Source: Serratia silvae (lineage in GTDB: Bacteria; Pseudomonadota; Gammaproteobacteria; Enterobacterales; Enterobacteriaceae). Taken from it: a stretch of 64,000 bases of DNA. Shown here piece after piece: positions 26,463-34,861 of the stretch. Every line of letters starts with the position of its first letter. Position 1 is the stretch's first letter. The DNA is taken from the NCBI RefSeq assembly GCF_023282985.1, contig NZ_JAGQDC010000002.1, forward strand, positions 62,001 through 126,000, given 5' to 3'. The notes below the pieces were generated by a model. The model made no database searches. It was not told the origin of the DNA and saw only the letters and a list, made by a program, of their open reading frames with translations. A program made the translations under genes and the position numbers.

Positions 26463-27629
26463 TCAAGCAAAGAGATCTTCCGGCAAGCGGGCCAGATACA
26501 GCGCAGGTTCACCCTCAAAATCCGAGGTGAAGAGCACTTGCCGGTTGTCCGGGGTAAAGGATGGGTGCGGATGCGTTACCTGACGATCGCCATTCAACAC
26601 GCGCCATGAGCTGTTATGCGCTGCCAGGCGTGCCTGACGTTTTTGTTTCGCGTCGAACACGTAAAGCCACGGGTCGTTCTCAATGGTGTAGCCTTGAGAA
26701 TCCTTGATATCGACCGGCGTAGCCGAACCGTCACCCACTAACAGGCTGCCGTCGTAGTTGCTCATCAGGTGCGAACAGGCTGGCATGGTCATCACGATCT
26801 CATCCTGCCCGGTTTGTGGATCGTAACGGCAGATGTTGCGCTCTTGCTGGCCTTTCAAATAAGAGACGTACATTAGAGCTGAACCGTCCGGCACCCAGAA
26901 TTCGTGCGTACAGCTCTCGCCTGGGGCATGAGTTTTTACCTTACGCATATTGCTGCCGTCTTCGTTGATCAGCCACATGCGGGCATCTACCAGATCGTGT
27001 GGCCCTTCATGGCAGAAGGCGACGCAGTCGCTATGGTATGGGCGATAGATTGGGTGGCCCAACCAGATACGGTCTTCATAGATCACGCGTGATTCACCGC
27101 TGGCCAAATCGACACGCAGCAGGCGGCAATGCGGGTTTTTGGTGAAGAAGCTGTGGAAAATTTTCCAGTCGGTCAGAGGTTGCCAATCTTGGCGATCGAT
27201 TTCGATGCCCACCAGGCTGGTGCATTCACTGTTGGCAACCCAGGTACCGTAGCCAACCCACTCTTCAGGTACGCGATACAGGGTTTGTTCATTGCAGTTG
27301 CTCAGCTCTACCCGGCGCAACTCACGCTCATTCTTCACGTAATACAGGAAACGATCGTCCGGAGATAAAAAACCGCCGAAGGTGTTGTCGCCCGGGCCTT
27401 CGGTCAACTGCACCGCTTGTTGCAGTTGCAGATCCAGCAGGTAGTAGTTGCGGTTACCGTCAAATTCACCAGCAAACAACAGTTTACTGCCGTCGTTGGT
27501 GAAACATTTCTGGTAGAAGTAGTTGCGGTGGCACAGCACTTCAGGCGGTGTCAGGCGGATGAGTTGTGCGCCGGTACCGGCATCGGTTGTACGATGGAAA
27601 TTGAACTGGTGGATTGAACCTTTAGCCAC
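26463..27629 (-). CDS. ogl: Oligogalacturonate lyase Ogl (PL22)
   Basis: Cytoplasmic lyase that splits saturated and unsaturated digalacturonates to monomers. The 388-residue protein has the seven-bladed propeller layout of family PL22. Residues known from the Yersinia enterocolitica enzyme structure are found at the same numbers: R217, H242, and metal ligands H287, Q350, H353 and H355 (QVTHPHPSF). The start codon is GTG at 27629 with a GGGAGG site. A KdgR box lies about 60 bases upstream, so induction by pectin breakdown products is expected. kdgF follows in the same direction. Confidence 0.96.
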   Translation of the reverse strand: MAKGSIHQFNFHRTTDAGTGAQLIRLTPPEVLCHRNYFYQKCFTNDGSKLLFAGEFDGNRNYYLLDLQLQQAVQLTEGPGDNTFGGFLSPDDRFLYYVKNERELRRVELSNCNEQTLYRVPEEWVGYGTWVANSECTSLVGIEIDRQDWQPLTDWKIFHSFFTKNPHCRLLRVDLASGESRVIYEDRIWLGHPIYRPYHSDCVAFCHEGPHDLVDARMWLINEDGSNMRKVKTHAPGESCTHEFWVPDGSALMYVSYLKGQQERNICRYDPQTGQDEIVMTMPACSHLMSNYDGSLLVGDGSATPVDIKDSQGYTIENDPWLYVFDAKQKRQARLAAHNSSWRVLNGDRQVTHPHPSFTPDNRQVLFTSDFEGEPALYLARLPEDLFA

Positions 27630-27685
27630 GATAGCCTCCCTTAACCTTATCGATAAACCGCCGCTGTGCAGGCGATCCTTTAATT

Positions 27686-27708
27686 AAATAAAACATTGTT
27701 TCATAAAT
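27686..27708 (-). promoter_or_regulatory. KdgR operator of ogl
   Basis: The core AAAACATTGTTTCAT with A/T-rich flanks matches the KdgR box (GAAACATTGTTTC type). Position close upstream of ogl on the minus strand fits repression relieved by 2-keto-3-deoxygluconate. Confidence 0.85.
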
Positions 27709-27959
27709 TTAGAAAAATGATATCAAAGTGACGAATAAGGCCAACCCGAACGGGTGATTTATGAGAGCTGCATCGCATAAATCGTTGCGCTTTGCCCGAT
27801 TGGTGGCGGATCGCGGTTTTGCTCATAGCCAACCAGCGTGACGCCGTTGCATGCTCGCCATTATAGAAAAATAACGCATGGGCAATCCTTGATGCAGGGA
27901 CTGCGGCCAGAGGCTGCCCGCGTTTTAAAGGTGATTAAATGAGATCCCCTTATTTTTTA

Positions 27960-27975
27960 TGTGACTTTCATCACA
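27960..27975 (+). promoter_or_regulatory. CRP site upstream of togT
   Basis: TGTGACTTTCATCACA is a full match to TGTGA-N6-TCACA. It lies about 85 bases before the togT start and upstream of the KdgR-like box, suggesting catabolite-controlled activation. Confidence 0.85.
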
Positions 27976-28015
27976 ACATTATAACTCGCCTAAAAGTATA
28001 AAACGTTATTCCTGT

Positions 28016-28038
28016 AAAAATGAAATTGCAGTTCATTA
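28016..28038 (+). promoter_or_regulatory. KdgR-like box before togT
   Basis: AATGAAATTGCAGTTCATT is a near-perfect dyad with A/T flanks, resembling KdgR operators less strictly than the ogl and kduD copies. It lies 22 bases before the togT start, where binding would block transcription. Confidence 0.6.
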
Positions 28039-28059
28039 TTTTGTTTGCGAGAAGAAACG

Positions 28060-29625
28060 ATGACAACTAATGGTATTAACGCTCTGGGTAAGGGAAGAAC
28101 GGTCAGGCTAGGGCATCAGCTGGCTTATGGCGGGGGGAACCTGCTGGGCAGCGGCGCGCTGGCGATCAGCGGTGCCTGGCTGCTCTATTTTTACACCACG
28201 TTCTGTGGGCTGACGCTGCTGGAGGCGTCATTCATCTTCTCGGTTGCGAGCGTCATCGATGCTATCAGCAACCCGGTGATGGGCTATCTGACCGATAACT
28301 TTGGCAATACCTGGCTCGGTAAGCGCTTTGGTCGGCGCCGTTTCTTCTTGCTGATTGGCGCGCCACTGATGGTCTTTTACCCGCTGCTGTGGGTCGAGGG
28401 CTTTGGTTTTTGGTACTACCTCGCCACCTACGTCATTTTCGAACTGATTTATACCTCGGTGATGGTGCCTTACGAGACGCTGGCGACCGAAATGACCGAT
28501 GATTTCGCCATGCGCTCCAAGCTGACCGGCTATAAAGCGATTTTTGGCAAGATGGCCAACTTCCTGGCGGCGTTTATCCCAGGGCAATTTATTCTGCTCT
28601 ACGGTAAAGAATCGGCCCAGCCTTTTCTGTATACCGGCATTACCTACGGCGTGATCCTGTTTATTGCCATCACCGTGCTGTATCTGTTCTCTTGGGAGCG
28701 AAAGGATGAAGCGATAGAGGTGGTCAAGCATAAGAAGTCGCTACTTAAAACGTTGGCTTCATTGGCGCGGGATATGCAATCGACCTTCTACCTGCGGGTA
28801 TTTCGCAAGCATCTGGGCATGTATCTGTTCGGCTTCGGTGCGGAATGGCTGTTTGCCTCGGTATTCACCTATTTCGTGATCTTCGTGCTGCAATACGATC
28901 CCGCCATTCTGGCCGGATTGAACAGCCTGAATGCCATCTTACAGTTGATATCGACCGCCATCTTTATCGGCCTGTGCGTGAAAAAAGGCTTCAGTAAACC
29001 TTATTCCTGGGCGCTCGGCATCGTGATGTTTGCGGTCTGCTGTTACTCTCTGCTGCACTTCTTTAACTTGCCTGCGCATATTGCCACTGCTGCCATCATC
29101 GGCATCACCGTGATCTTTGGTCTGGGCACTGGCGGGGTGTATTACATTCCCTGGACGGTGTATACCTTCCTGGCGGACGTGGACGAAGTCTTTACCGGCC
29201 GCCGTCGTGAAGGAATTTATGCTGGTGCGATGACCTTCTCCGGCAAGATTATGCGTTCGATAATCGTCTTCACCATGGGGGCGATCCTCAGTGACTACGG
29301 CTTCCAGTCCAAGTCTCACACTCAGCCGGAAACTGCCATTACCGCGATCTCCTGGGTGTTTTTTGCTGGCGTGATCTTGTTGGCGCTGATGGCGATTGTC
29401 TTCAGCAGCCAAATGACGCTTAACCGCCAGACCCATCAGGTGGTGCTGTACGAAGTGGCCCGCATCAAGGCTGGCGGCAAGATCGGCGATATCAAACCCG
29501 AAGTTCGTCTGGTGATTGAGAAGCTGGTAGGGCTGCCCTACGAACAATGCTGGGGCAACAGTAAGATCTGCCAGAAGATGAACATCACTCCCGAAGTCTC
29601 TACCCCTGTGTATAAACCGGCCTAA
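28060..29625 (+). CDS. togT: Oligogalacturonide GPH-family symporter TogT
   Basis: Cation symporter of the glycoside-pentoside-hexuronide family, 521 residues with twelve predicted membrane helices. Family hallmarks are the N-terminal GHQLAYGGGNLLGSG, the DAISNPVMGYLTDN motif in helix 2-3 and MVPYETLATEMT. A cytoplasmic C-terminal tail of about 60 residues follows. By neighbours (ogl, kdgF, kduD) and by the known TogT of soft-rot bacteria, it carries oligogalacturonides, probably dimers and trimers. The ATG at 28060 is used. It provides a second import route besides TogMNAB. Confidence 0.9.
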   Translation: MTTNGINALGKGRTVRLGHQLAYGGGNLLGSGALAISGAWLLYFYTTFCGLTLLEASFIFSVASVIDAISNPVMGYLTDNFGNTWLGKRFGRRRFFLLIGAPLMVFYPLLWVEGFGFWYYLATYVIFELIYTSVMVPYETLATEMTDDFAMRSKLTGYKAIFGKMANFLAAFIPGQFILLYGKESAQPFLYTGITYGVILFIAITVLYLFSWERKDEAIEVVKHKKSLLKTLASLARDMQSTFYLRVFRKHLGMYLFGFGAEWLFASVFTYFVIFVLQYDPAILAGLNSLNAILQLISTAIFIGLCVKKGFSKPYSWALGIVMFAVCCYSLLHFFNLPAHIATAAIIGITVIFGLGTGGVYYIPWTVYTFLADVDEVFTGRRREGIYAGAMTFSGKIMRSIIVFTMGAILSDYGFQSKSHTQPETAITAISWVFFAGVILLALMAIVFSSQMTLNRQTHQVVLYEVARIKAGGKIGDIKPEVRLVIEKLVGLPYEQCWGNSKICQKMNITPEVSTPVYKPA

Positions 29626-29713
29626 CGGGCCAGATCTCCCCAAAACCCAGTAATAGGATCTTCTCGCCAACACGGCGGGGGGATCCCTACCGATTAAAAA
29701 CAAGGAAAGGGAA

Positions 29714-30198
29714 ATGAAGATCGTACCTCTGTCGTTACTAATTGCTCTGGCCAGCGTGAGGGGAATCGGCTCGTCGCCTGCTTCTCGCATGACAACGTGG
29801 ATGACGGCTTTGATCTGTTTAACAAGATTGAGGATGGCCCGAACGGCAAGGTGATCATCGAGAACAGCGTCGCGCTGCGCAATGTCAATAATGGTTTCAA
29901 ACTGGGGGGCGAAGGGCTACCCGTGGCCCACCAGGTGATCAATAGCCTCGCCATTGAAAACGGCATGGATGGGTTTACCGACAACTTCAACCCTGGTGCA
30001 CTGCAAGTGACTAACAATATGGCGATTGATAATCAGAGGGTTAACTACATTTTCCGCCCGGGTCCCTATACCACGCAGGAAAATCAGGGCGTATTCAGCG
30101 GCAACGTCTCGCTGCGCAGCAAGCCAGGAGAATATGCAGATGCGGTGGTGGGGAACATCGCCGACAACAATGCCTTTATGTTGTCAGCAGTGAAATGA
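29714..30198 (+). pseudogene. Remnant of a PL9 pectate/exopolygalacturonate lyase
   Basis: A good ribosome site (AAGGAAAGGG) and an ATG at 29714 begin a signal-peptide-like sequence MKIVPLSLLIALAS. The frame then changes and stops at 29854. From about 29753, a second frame encodes the C-terminal part of a family 9 polysaccharide lyase (SHDNVDDGFDLFNKIEDGPN, GFKLGGEGLPVAHQV, GMDGFTDNFNPG, YIFRPGPY) to the stop at 30198. Family members are about 400 residues or more; most of the catalytic helix is missing. The simplest reading is an internal deletion joining the signal peptide to the C-terminus out of frame. It follows togT by 88 bases. Confidence 0.85.
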
Positions 30199-30211
30199 CC
30201 CTCCGTAGGAG

Positions 30212-30245
30212 CGCCGCATGTGATGAACCTGCGGCGTCGTTTTTG
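30212..30245 (+). terminator. Terminator after the lyase remnant
   Basis: CGCCGCA pairs with TGCGGCG over an 11-base loop, followed by TCG and five T. It ends the togT-lyase transcript before the kduD promoter. Confidence 0.8.
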
Positions 30246-30292
30246 CCTCCGTGAAAACGGCATATACCACACAAACAAAAATTACTTTCATT

Positions 30293-30315
30293 TAAAATAA
30301 AACATTGTTTCAATT
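30293..30315 (+). promoter_or_regulatory. KdgR operator of kduD
   Basis: AAAACATTGTTTCAATTT with A/T-rich flanks is almost the same sequence as the ogl box. It lies about 170 bases before the kduD start, implying a long leader. Confidence 0.85.
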
Positions 30316-30481
30316 TTATTGATCGCGTCAGGGATAAGCGTTAGACTTGCGCCATCATGATGACAGGGGCGGGCAATATCGTTCCCTCTGTATGGCAGCA
30401 AGCTGCGACACTGGCGGGATTGCAATGCTATCCCCACTTTTGACAAGGGCCGCTGATGCCCTGAGTACTAAGGACAAGAGC

Positions 30482-31243
30482 ATGATTCTCGATAATTTTT
30501 CATTACAGGGTAAAGTGGCGATTGTGACCGGTTGTGATACCGGACTGGGACAGGGGATGGCCATCGGGCTGGCTCAAGCGGGTTGTGATATTGTTGGCGT
30601 TAATGTGGTTGAGCCGGAAGAAACCATCGCCAAAGTCACCGCACTGGGGCGTCGTTTCCTGAGTCTGAAAGCCGACCTGAGCAAGCTGGAAGTGCTGCCT
30701 GAGCTGCTGGAGCGCGCAGTGGCCGAATTCGGTCATATTGATATTCTGGTCAATAACGCTGGCATCATTCGCCGTCAGGATGCGCTGCAATTTAGCGAAA
30801 AAGATTGGGATGACGTGATGAACCTGAACATCAAGACGGTGTTCTTCATGTCTCAGGCGGTGGCCCGCCAGTTTATTGCCCAAGGCACCGGCGGCAAGAT
30901 CATCAATATCGCCTCCATGCTGTCTTATCAAGGGGGCATCCGTGTGCCTTCTTACACCGCGTCCAAGAGCGCCGTGATGGGTGTCACCCGTCTGTTGGCC
31001 AACGAATGGGCCAGCCACGGTATCAACGTGAACGCGTTGGCTCCTGGCTATATGGCGACGAACAATACTCGCCAACTGCGCGACGATCAGGCTCGTAGCG
31101 AGGAAATCCTCGAGCGTATCCCGGCTGGCCGTTGGGGCCTGCCAGAAGATCTGATGGGGCCGGTGGTATTCCTGGCTTCACCGGCTTCGGATTACATCAA
31201 TGGCTACACCGTAGCGGTAGATGGCGGCTGGTTGGCTCGCTAA
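30482..31243 (+). CDS. kduD: 2-dehydro-3-deoxy-D-gluconate 5-dehydrogenase KduD
   Basis: Reduces 2,5-diketo-3-deoxygluconate to 2-keto-3-deoxygluconate with NADH, the last step before KdgK. The 253-residue short-chain dehydrogenase has TGCDTGLGQGMA at the cofactor site, NNAG at 91-94 and the catalytic S145, Y158 and K162 (SYTASK). The C-terminal PASDYINGYTVAVDGGW is typical. The ATG at 30482 has an AGGA site and gives the family length; an in-frame start 45 codons earlier lies in the leader after the KdgR box. It is followed by the RpiB-fold gene after 45 bases, in one operon. Confidence 0.95.
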   Translation: MILDNFSLQGKVAIVTGCDTGLGQGMAIGLAQAGCDIVGVNVVEPEETIAKVTALGRRFLSLKADLSKLEVLPELLERAVAEFGHIDILVNNAGIIRRQDALQFSEKDWDDVMNLNIKTVFFMSQAVARQFIAQGTGGKIINIASMLSYQGGIRVPSYTASKSAVMGVTRLLANEWASHGINVNALAPGYMATNNTRQLRDDQARSEEILERIPAGRWGLPEDLMGPVVFLASPASDYINGYTVAVDGGWLAR

Positions 31244-31288
31244 CTAGACAAAGAATAACCGATTGATTTTATTTGCGGAGAGCAAAAG

Positions 31289-31933
31289 ATGAATATTGCA
31301 CTGATGATGGAAAACAGCCAGGCGGGTAAAAATGCGCTGGTTCTCGAACAATTGCAGGCGGTTGCGGCTGGCAATCATGATGCGGTGTTCAACGTGGGTA
31401 TGAGCGATGAGCAGGATCACCATCTGACCTATATCCATTTAGGGATTATGGCCAGCATTCTGTTGAACGCCGAGGCGGTCGACTTTGTGGTCACCGGCTG
31501 CGGTACCGGGCAGGGCGCCTTGATGTCACTGAACATCCATCCTGGCGTAGTGTGCGGCTACTGTATCGATCCTGCGGATGCTTTCCTGTTCGCTCAGATC
31601 AACAACGGTAATGCGCTGTCCCTGCCGTTTGCCAAAGGTTTTGGCTGGGGTGCCGAGTTGAACGTGCGCTATATCTTTGAGAAGGCCTTTACCGGGCGTA
31701 AAGGTGAAGGTTATCCGGTAGAGCGTAAGGAACCTCAGGTTCGTAACGCCGGTATCCTCAATCAGGTTAAGCAGGCGGTGATCAAAGACAATTACCTTGA
31801 TACGCTGCGGGCGATCGATCCGGAGCTGGTGAAGACTGCCGTTAGCGGCCCTCGCTTCCAGGAATGTCTGTTCTCCAACGGCAAAAAGCCGGAGATCGTG
31901 GCATTTGTCAAAGAACTGCTGGCCCGCGCCTGA
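31289..31933 (+). CDS. RpiB/LacA-fold isomerase, probable DhuI-like replacement of KduI
   Basis: 214-residue protein of the RpiB/LacA/LacB sugar isomerase fold. It contains VTGCGTGQGALMSLN (the active-site loop with C71), and GYCIDPADAFLFAQINNGNAL, matching the nucleotide-free sugar-binding part of the family. It is longer than RpiB (about 150) and paired with kduD. The canonical KduI, a different fold, is not in this window. Streptococcal DhuI, an RpiB-fold enzyme paired with the KduD-like DhuD, isomerises 4-deoxy-L-threo-5-hexosulose uronate. The same job is the best inference here, completing KdgF to KduD. Another sugar-acid substrate is possible. Confidence 0.8.
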   Translation: MNIALMMENSQAGKNALVLEQLQAVAAGNHDAVFNVGMSDEQDHHLTYIHLGIMASILLNAEAVDFVVTGCGTGQGALMSLNIHPGVVCGYCIDPADAFLFAQINNGNALSLPFAKGFGWGAELNVRYIFEKAFTGRKGEGYPVERKEPQVRNAGILNQVKQAVIKDNYLDTLRAIDPELVKTAVSGPRFQECLFSNGKKPEIVAFVKELLARA

Positions 31934-31940
31934 TGTTCTT

Positions 31941-31970
31941 CAGGTGGCCGAATATCGGCCACCTGTTTTA
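31941..31970 (+). terminator. Terminator after the kduD operon
   Basis: CAGGTGGCCGA pairs perfectly with TCGGCCACCTG over a three-base loop, followed by TTTTA. It lies eight bases past the stop codon. Confidence 0.85.
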
Positions 31971-32036
31971 CCCACCGCTTGTTGTCTAACCCAGCTACGT
32001 TAAAATGGTTTCATATTCCGCATCGAAGGAAAGATT

Positions 32037-32588
32037 ATGAAGCTGATGTTCGCCTCGGACCTGCATGGTTCGCTCTCCGCTACCGACAAAGTCCTCGAAT
32101 TGTTTACCCAAAGCCAGGCCGATTGGCTGATACTGTTGGGCGATTTGCTCAATCACGGTCCGCGCAATGCCTTGCCGGATAGCTATCAACCCGCGCAGGT
32201 AGCCGAACGATTGAATCATGTTAGTGACAAGATCGTTGCTGTTCGCGGTAATTGCGACAGTGAAGTCGATCAGATGCTGCTCTCCTTCCCGATGATGGCC
32301 TCTTACCAACATGTGCTATTGCCCAAAAGACGATTGTTTTTAACCCACGGGCACCTTTATCATCCCAACACACTGCCACCTTTAACGGGCGGAGACGTAC
32401 TGGTGTATGGCCATACGCATTTACCCCAGGCACAAAGACAGGGGGAGATCTACTGCTTTAATCCAGGTTCGGTCAGCATCCCTAAAGGAGGTTTTCCGGC
32501 CAGCTATGGCATATTGGCAGATGACGTCTTGAGCGTGCTCGAGTTGCACAACGGCAAGGTTGTTGCAGAGGTGGCGTTAACGCACTAA
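32037..32588 (+). CDS. yfcE: Phosphodiesterase YfcE
   Basis: Calcineurin-like metallophosphoesterase, 183 residues. Metal-binding motifs are complete: ASDLHGS (D8, H10), LLGDLLNHGPRN, RGNCDSE, THGHLYHP and VYGHTHLPQ. E. coli YfcE cleaves model phosphodiesters with Mn; the natural substrate is unknown. It resumes the backbone order (yfcE-yfcD) after the pectin genes and has its own GAAGGAA ribosome site. Length equals the E. coli protein. Confidence 0.95.
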   Translation: MKLMFASDLHGSLSATDKVLELFTQSQADWLILLGDLLNHGPRNALPDSYQPAQVAERLNHVSDKIVAVRGNCDSEVDQMLLSFPMMASYQHVLLPKRRLFLTHGHLYHPNTLPPLTGGDVLVYGHTHLPQAQRQGEIYCFNPGSVSIPKGGFPASYGILADDVLSVLELHNGKVVAEVALTH

Positions 32589-32719
32589 TTTTATAGACCC
32601 GGTAGCTCGAAAGTGGCAGCTATGGCTGTGGCTTGGTAGAGCAGGGACATATACCAAGAATAATTGAAGCATAACCCGTGCGCGGCATGTATCGCGCCCA
32701 AAATAGAAGGTTTTACAGG

Positions 32720-33295
32720 ATGGCGGAACAGGATCAGGCTGCAGATACCGAGTGGGTTGATATCGTCAACGAGCAAAACGAAGTGATTGCTCAGTCCAGT
32801 CGTCAACAGATGCGTGCCCAAGGGCTGCGTCATCGTGCGACCTATATTGTGGTGCATGATGGAATGGGGAAAATTTTGGTGCAGCGGCGCACTGACACCA
32901 AAGATTTTTACCCGGGTTGGATGGATGCCACCGCAGGGGGAGTGGTACAAAGCGGGGAAAACGTGCTGGACTCCGCCCGCCGTGAGGCGGAAGAGGAACT
33001 GGGTATCGCCGGGATCCCGTTTGCCGAACATGGCCTGTTCTACTTTGAAGAGCAACAATGCCGTATTTGGGGGGCGTTGTTTAGCTGCGTCGCCAATGGC
33101 CCGTTTGCCCTGCAGGAAGAAGAAGTGGCTGAAGTGAGCTGGTTGACGCCAGAGGAGATCACCGCTCGCTGCGACGAGTTCACCCCCGATTCGCTGAAGG
33201 CATTATCACTGTGGCTGACGCGTAATAATGGCCAAGACTATGGTAAGCCGCTGCCGCGTGAAAGCAGAGCCAGCTCTGGTGAGGAAGACGCCTGA
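32720..33295 (+). CDS. yfcD: Nudix hydrolase YfcD
   Basis: Nudix hydrolase of 191 residues, related to isopentenyl-diphosphate isomerase-type Nudix proteins. The Nudix box [24 protein letters not shown] occupies about residues 73-96 with the catalytic Glu pair. The N-terminus [15 protein letters not shown] and [21 protein letters not shown] match E. coli YfcD. The ATG at 32720 fits the family; an in-frame upstream ATG at 32687 gives a non-conserved extension. Substrate unknown. A strong terminator follows. Confidence 0.93.
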   Translation: MAEQDQAADTEWVDIVNEQNEVIAQSSRQQMRAQGLRHRATYIVVHDGMGKILVQRRTDTKDFYPGWMDATAGGVVQSGENVLDSARREAEEELGIAGIPFAEHGLFYFEEQQCRIWGALFSCVANGPFALQEEEVAEVSWLTPEEITARCDEFTPDSLKALSLWLTRNNGQDYGKPLPRESRASSGEEDA

Positions 33296-33303
33296 TTTAA
33301 CGC

Positions 33304-33343
33304 ACGGCCTTGCTGCCCATAGAGCAGCAAGGCCGTCTGTTTT
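33304..33343 (+). terminator. Rho-independent terminator of yfcD
   Basis: ACGGCCTTGCTGC pairs perfectly with GCAGCAAGGCCGT over a seven-base loop, followed by CTG and five T. Confidence 0.92.
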
Positions 33344-33667
33344 TCTCCCGCAGTTGGACTCTCCCGCTTGCCAACCACCTGAAATCACAAATGTAACCAT
33401 CAATGACGACATTCAGACTTCCCCTCTCGACTCAAATCCGCTGATTCTATCTACCTACAATTGACTAACCGACCTTATCAACATTGCTATCCTTGGCGTC
33501 ACAAATCCATCAAGAATAAATATCCTTGTTTATCATGTAATTATGTTTTGCGTGGTGCGTGGTTTTTATAATAATTTTTTTAAAATAAAAAAATCAAAAC
33601 AACGTTTCTACTTTGCTCACACTTTTGCCATCCACTGAATGACGTTGGAAAAATTTCAGATATAATA

Positions 33668-33690
33668 ATTTGAAATAGTGTTTCAGTTTG
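33668..33690 (+). promoter_or_regulatory. KdgR operator of togMNAB
   Basis: TGAAATAGTGTTTCA with A/T flanks fits the KdgR dyad TGAAA-N5-TTTCA. A TATAAT element at 33661-33666 overlaps its upstream edge, so binding should block initiation. Confidence 0.8.
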
Positions 33691-33729
33691 TTGGTTAGTA
33701 GATGCCGGGAGCCTCTGGGAGACCGAAAA

Positions 33730-33864
33730 ATGGAATTATCCTACTGTAGCAAGCAACCCGACAGCATAGTAACAATGCGAGCATTGGCCGCTGATCACTG
33801 GCTGAGATTGGTCAGCGATCGCCTGAAAAAATTTATCGATTTATCACTACGGGGAGGATGCTGA
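33730..33864 (+). CDS. Possible 44-aa leader ORF before togM
   Basis: ATG with a GGGAGA ribosome site nine bases upstream opens 44 codons (MELSYCSKQPDSIVTM to LSLRGGC) ending at TGA. It lies downstream of the KdgR box, thus within the presumed tog leader RNA. Part of it overlaps a hairpin (CGCTGATC with GGTCAGCG). No homologue is known to me. It may be a small protein, a regulatory uORF, or chance. Confidence 0.3.
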   Translation: MELSYCSKQPDSIVTMRALAADHWLRLVSDRLKKFIDLSLRGGC

Positions 33865-33970
33865 ACCTGGGCAGACTGCCGGGCTTGTCATTTCTATTGT
33901 TTAATCTTACTTAAATTTTACTTAACCAATTTCATTTCTTTTTCTATTTAAATGGCTATGGGTAACAACC

Positions 33971-34861
33971 ATGAATGAAAACAGAATGCTGGGGTTAGCC
34001 TATATATCACCTTATATAATAGGGTTGATCATATTTACGGCGTTCCCCTTTGTGTCATCATTCTTGCTGAGCTTTACGGAATATGACTTGATGAATCCCC
34101 CGGTGTTTAACGGGGTGGAAAACTATCGTTATATGCTGATGGAAGACCATCTTTTTTGGAAATCGATGGGCGTCACCTTTGCATATGTGTTTCTGACCAT
34201 CCCGTTAAAATTGGCGTTTGCGTTAGGTATCGCTTTTGTCCTTAATTTTAAACTGCGCGGCATCGGCTTTTTCCGTACGGCGTATTACGTTCCTTCTATC
34301 CTGGGCAGCAGCGTGGCTATCGCCGTGTTGTGGCGTGCTCTGTTTGCCATCGACGGGCTGCTAAATAGCTTTATCGGTGTTTTTGGTATGGATCCGGTCA
34401 ACTGGCTGGGCGAACCTTCACTGGCATTAATGTCGGTCACGTTGCTGCGCGTATGGCAGTTCGGCTCCGCGATGGTGATCTTCCTGGCGGCGCTGCAAAA
34501 CGTGCCACAGTCACAATATGAAGCGGCCATGATTGATGGTGCTTCCAAGTGGCAAATGTTTATGAAGGTCACGGTACCGCTGATCACGCCGGTGATTTTC
34601 TTCAACTTTATTATGCAGACCACGCAGGCTTTCCAGGAGTTTACGGCTCCGTATGTGATTACCGGGGGCGGGCCAACCCATTACACCTATCTGTTCTCAC
34701 TGTATATCTACGATACCGCCTTTAAATATTTTGATATGGGTTACGGTGCCGCATTGGCGTGGATCCTGTTCCTGGTTGTGGCCCTGTTCGCCTCAATCGC
34801 CTTTAAATCATCGAAGTATTGGGTCTTCTACTCGGCAGACAAGGGTGGCAAAAATGGCTGA
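33971..34861 (+). CDS. togM: Oligogalacturonide ABC transporter permease TogM
   Basis: MalF-type permease of the TogMNAB importer, 296 residues with six predicted membrane helices. It starts LAYISPYIIGLIIFTAFPF, as in CUT1 sugar permeases. The EAA motif is YEAAMIDGASKWQMFMKVTVPLI (about 178-200), which docks on the ATPase. It is first in togMNAB and is preceded by a KdgR box about 280 bases upstream. It overlaps togN by eight bases. The substrate is assigned from the order togM-togN-togA-togB-kdgM, known in soft-rot bacteria. Confidence 0.93.
   Translation: MNENRMLGLAYISPYIIGLIIFTAFPFVSSFLLSFTEYDLMNPPVFNGVENYRYMLMEDHLFWKSMGVTFAYVFLTIPLKLAFALGIAFVLNFKLRGIGFFRTAYYVPSILGSSVAIAVLWRALFAIDGLLNSFIGVFGMDPVNWLGEPSLALMSVTLLRVWQFGSAMVIFLAALQNVPQSQYEAAMIDGASKWQMFMKVTVPLITPVIFFNFIMQTTQAFQEFTAPYVITGGGPTHYTYLFSLYIYDTAFKYFDMGYGAALAWILFLVVALFASIAFKSSKYWVFYSADKGGKNG

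Larger units (their letters stand above)
27630..28059. other. Divergent control region of ogl-kdgF and togT
   Basis: These 430 bases hold a KdgR box for ogl (27686-27708), a CRP site (27960-27975) and a KdgR-like box (28016-28038) for togT. No coding frame is supported in between. Confidence 0.8.
33296..33970. other. Long control region between yfcD and togM
   Basis: It contains the yfcD terminator, an AT-rich stretch, a KdgR box at 33668-33690 with a TATAAT just upstream, and a 44-codon small open frame in the presumed togMNAB leader. Nothing else was recognised. Confidence 0.8.

Noticed and set aside
33661-33666. Full sigma-70 promoter for togM
   Set aside because: A TATAAT is present next to the KdgR box, but I found no -35 element at proper spacing, so only the box was annotated.
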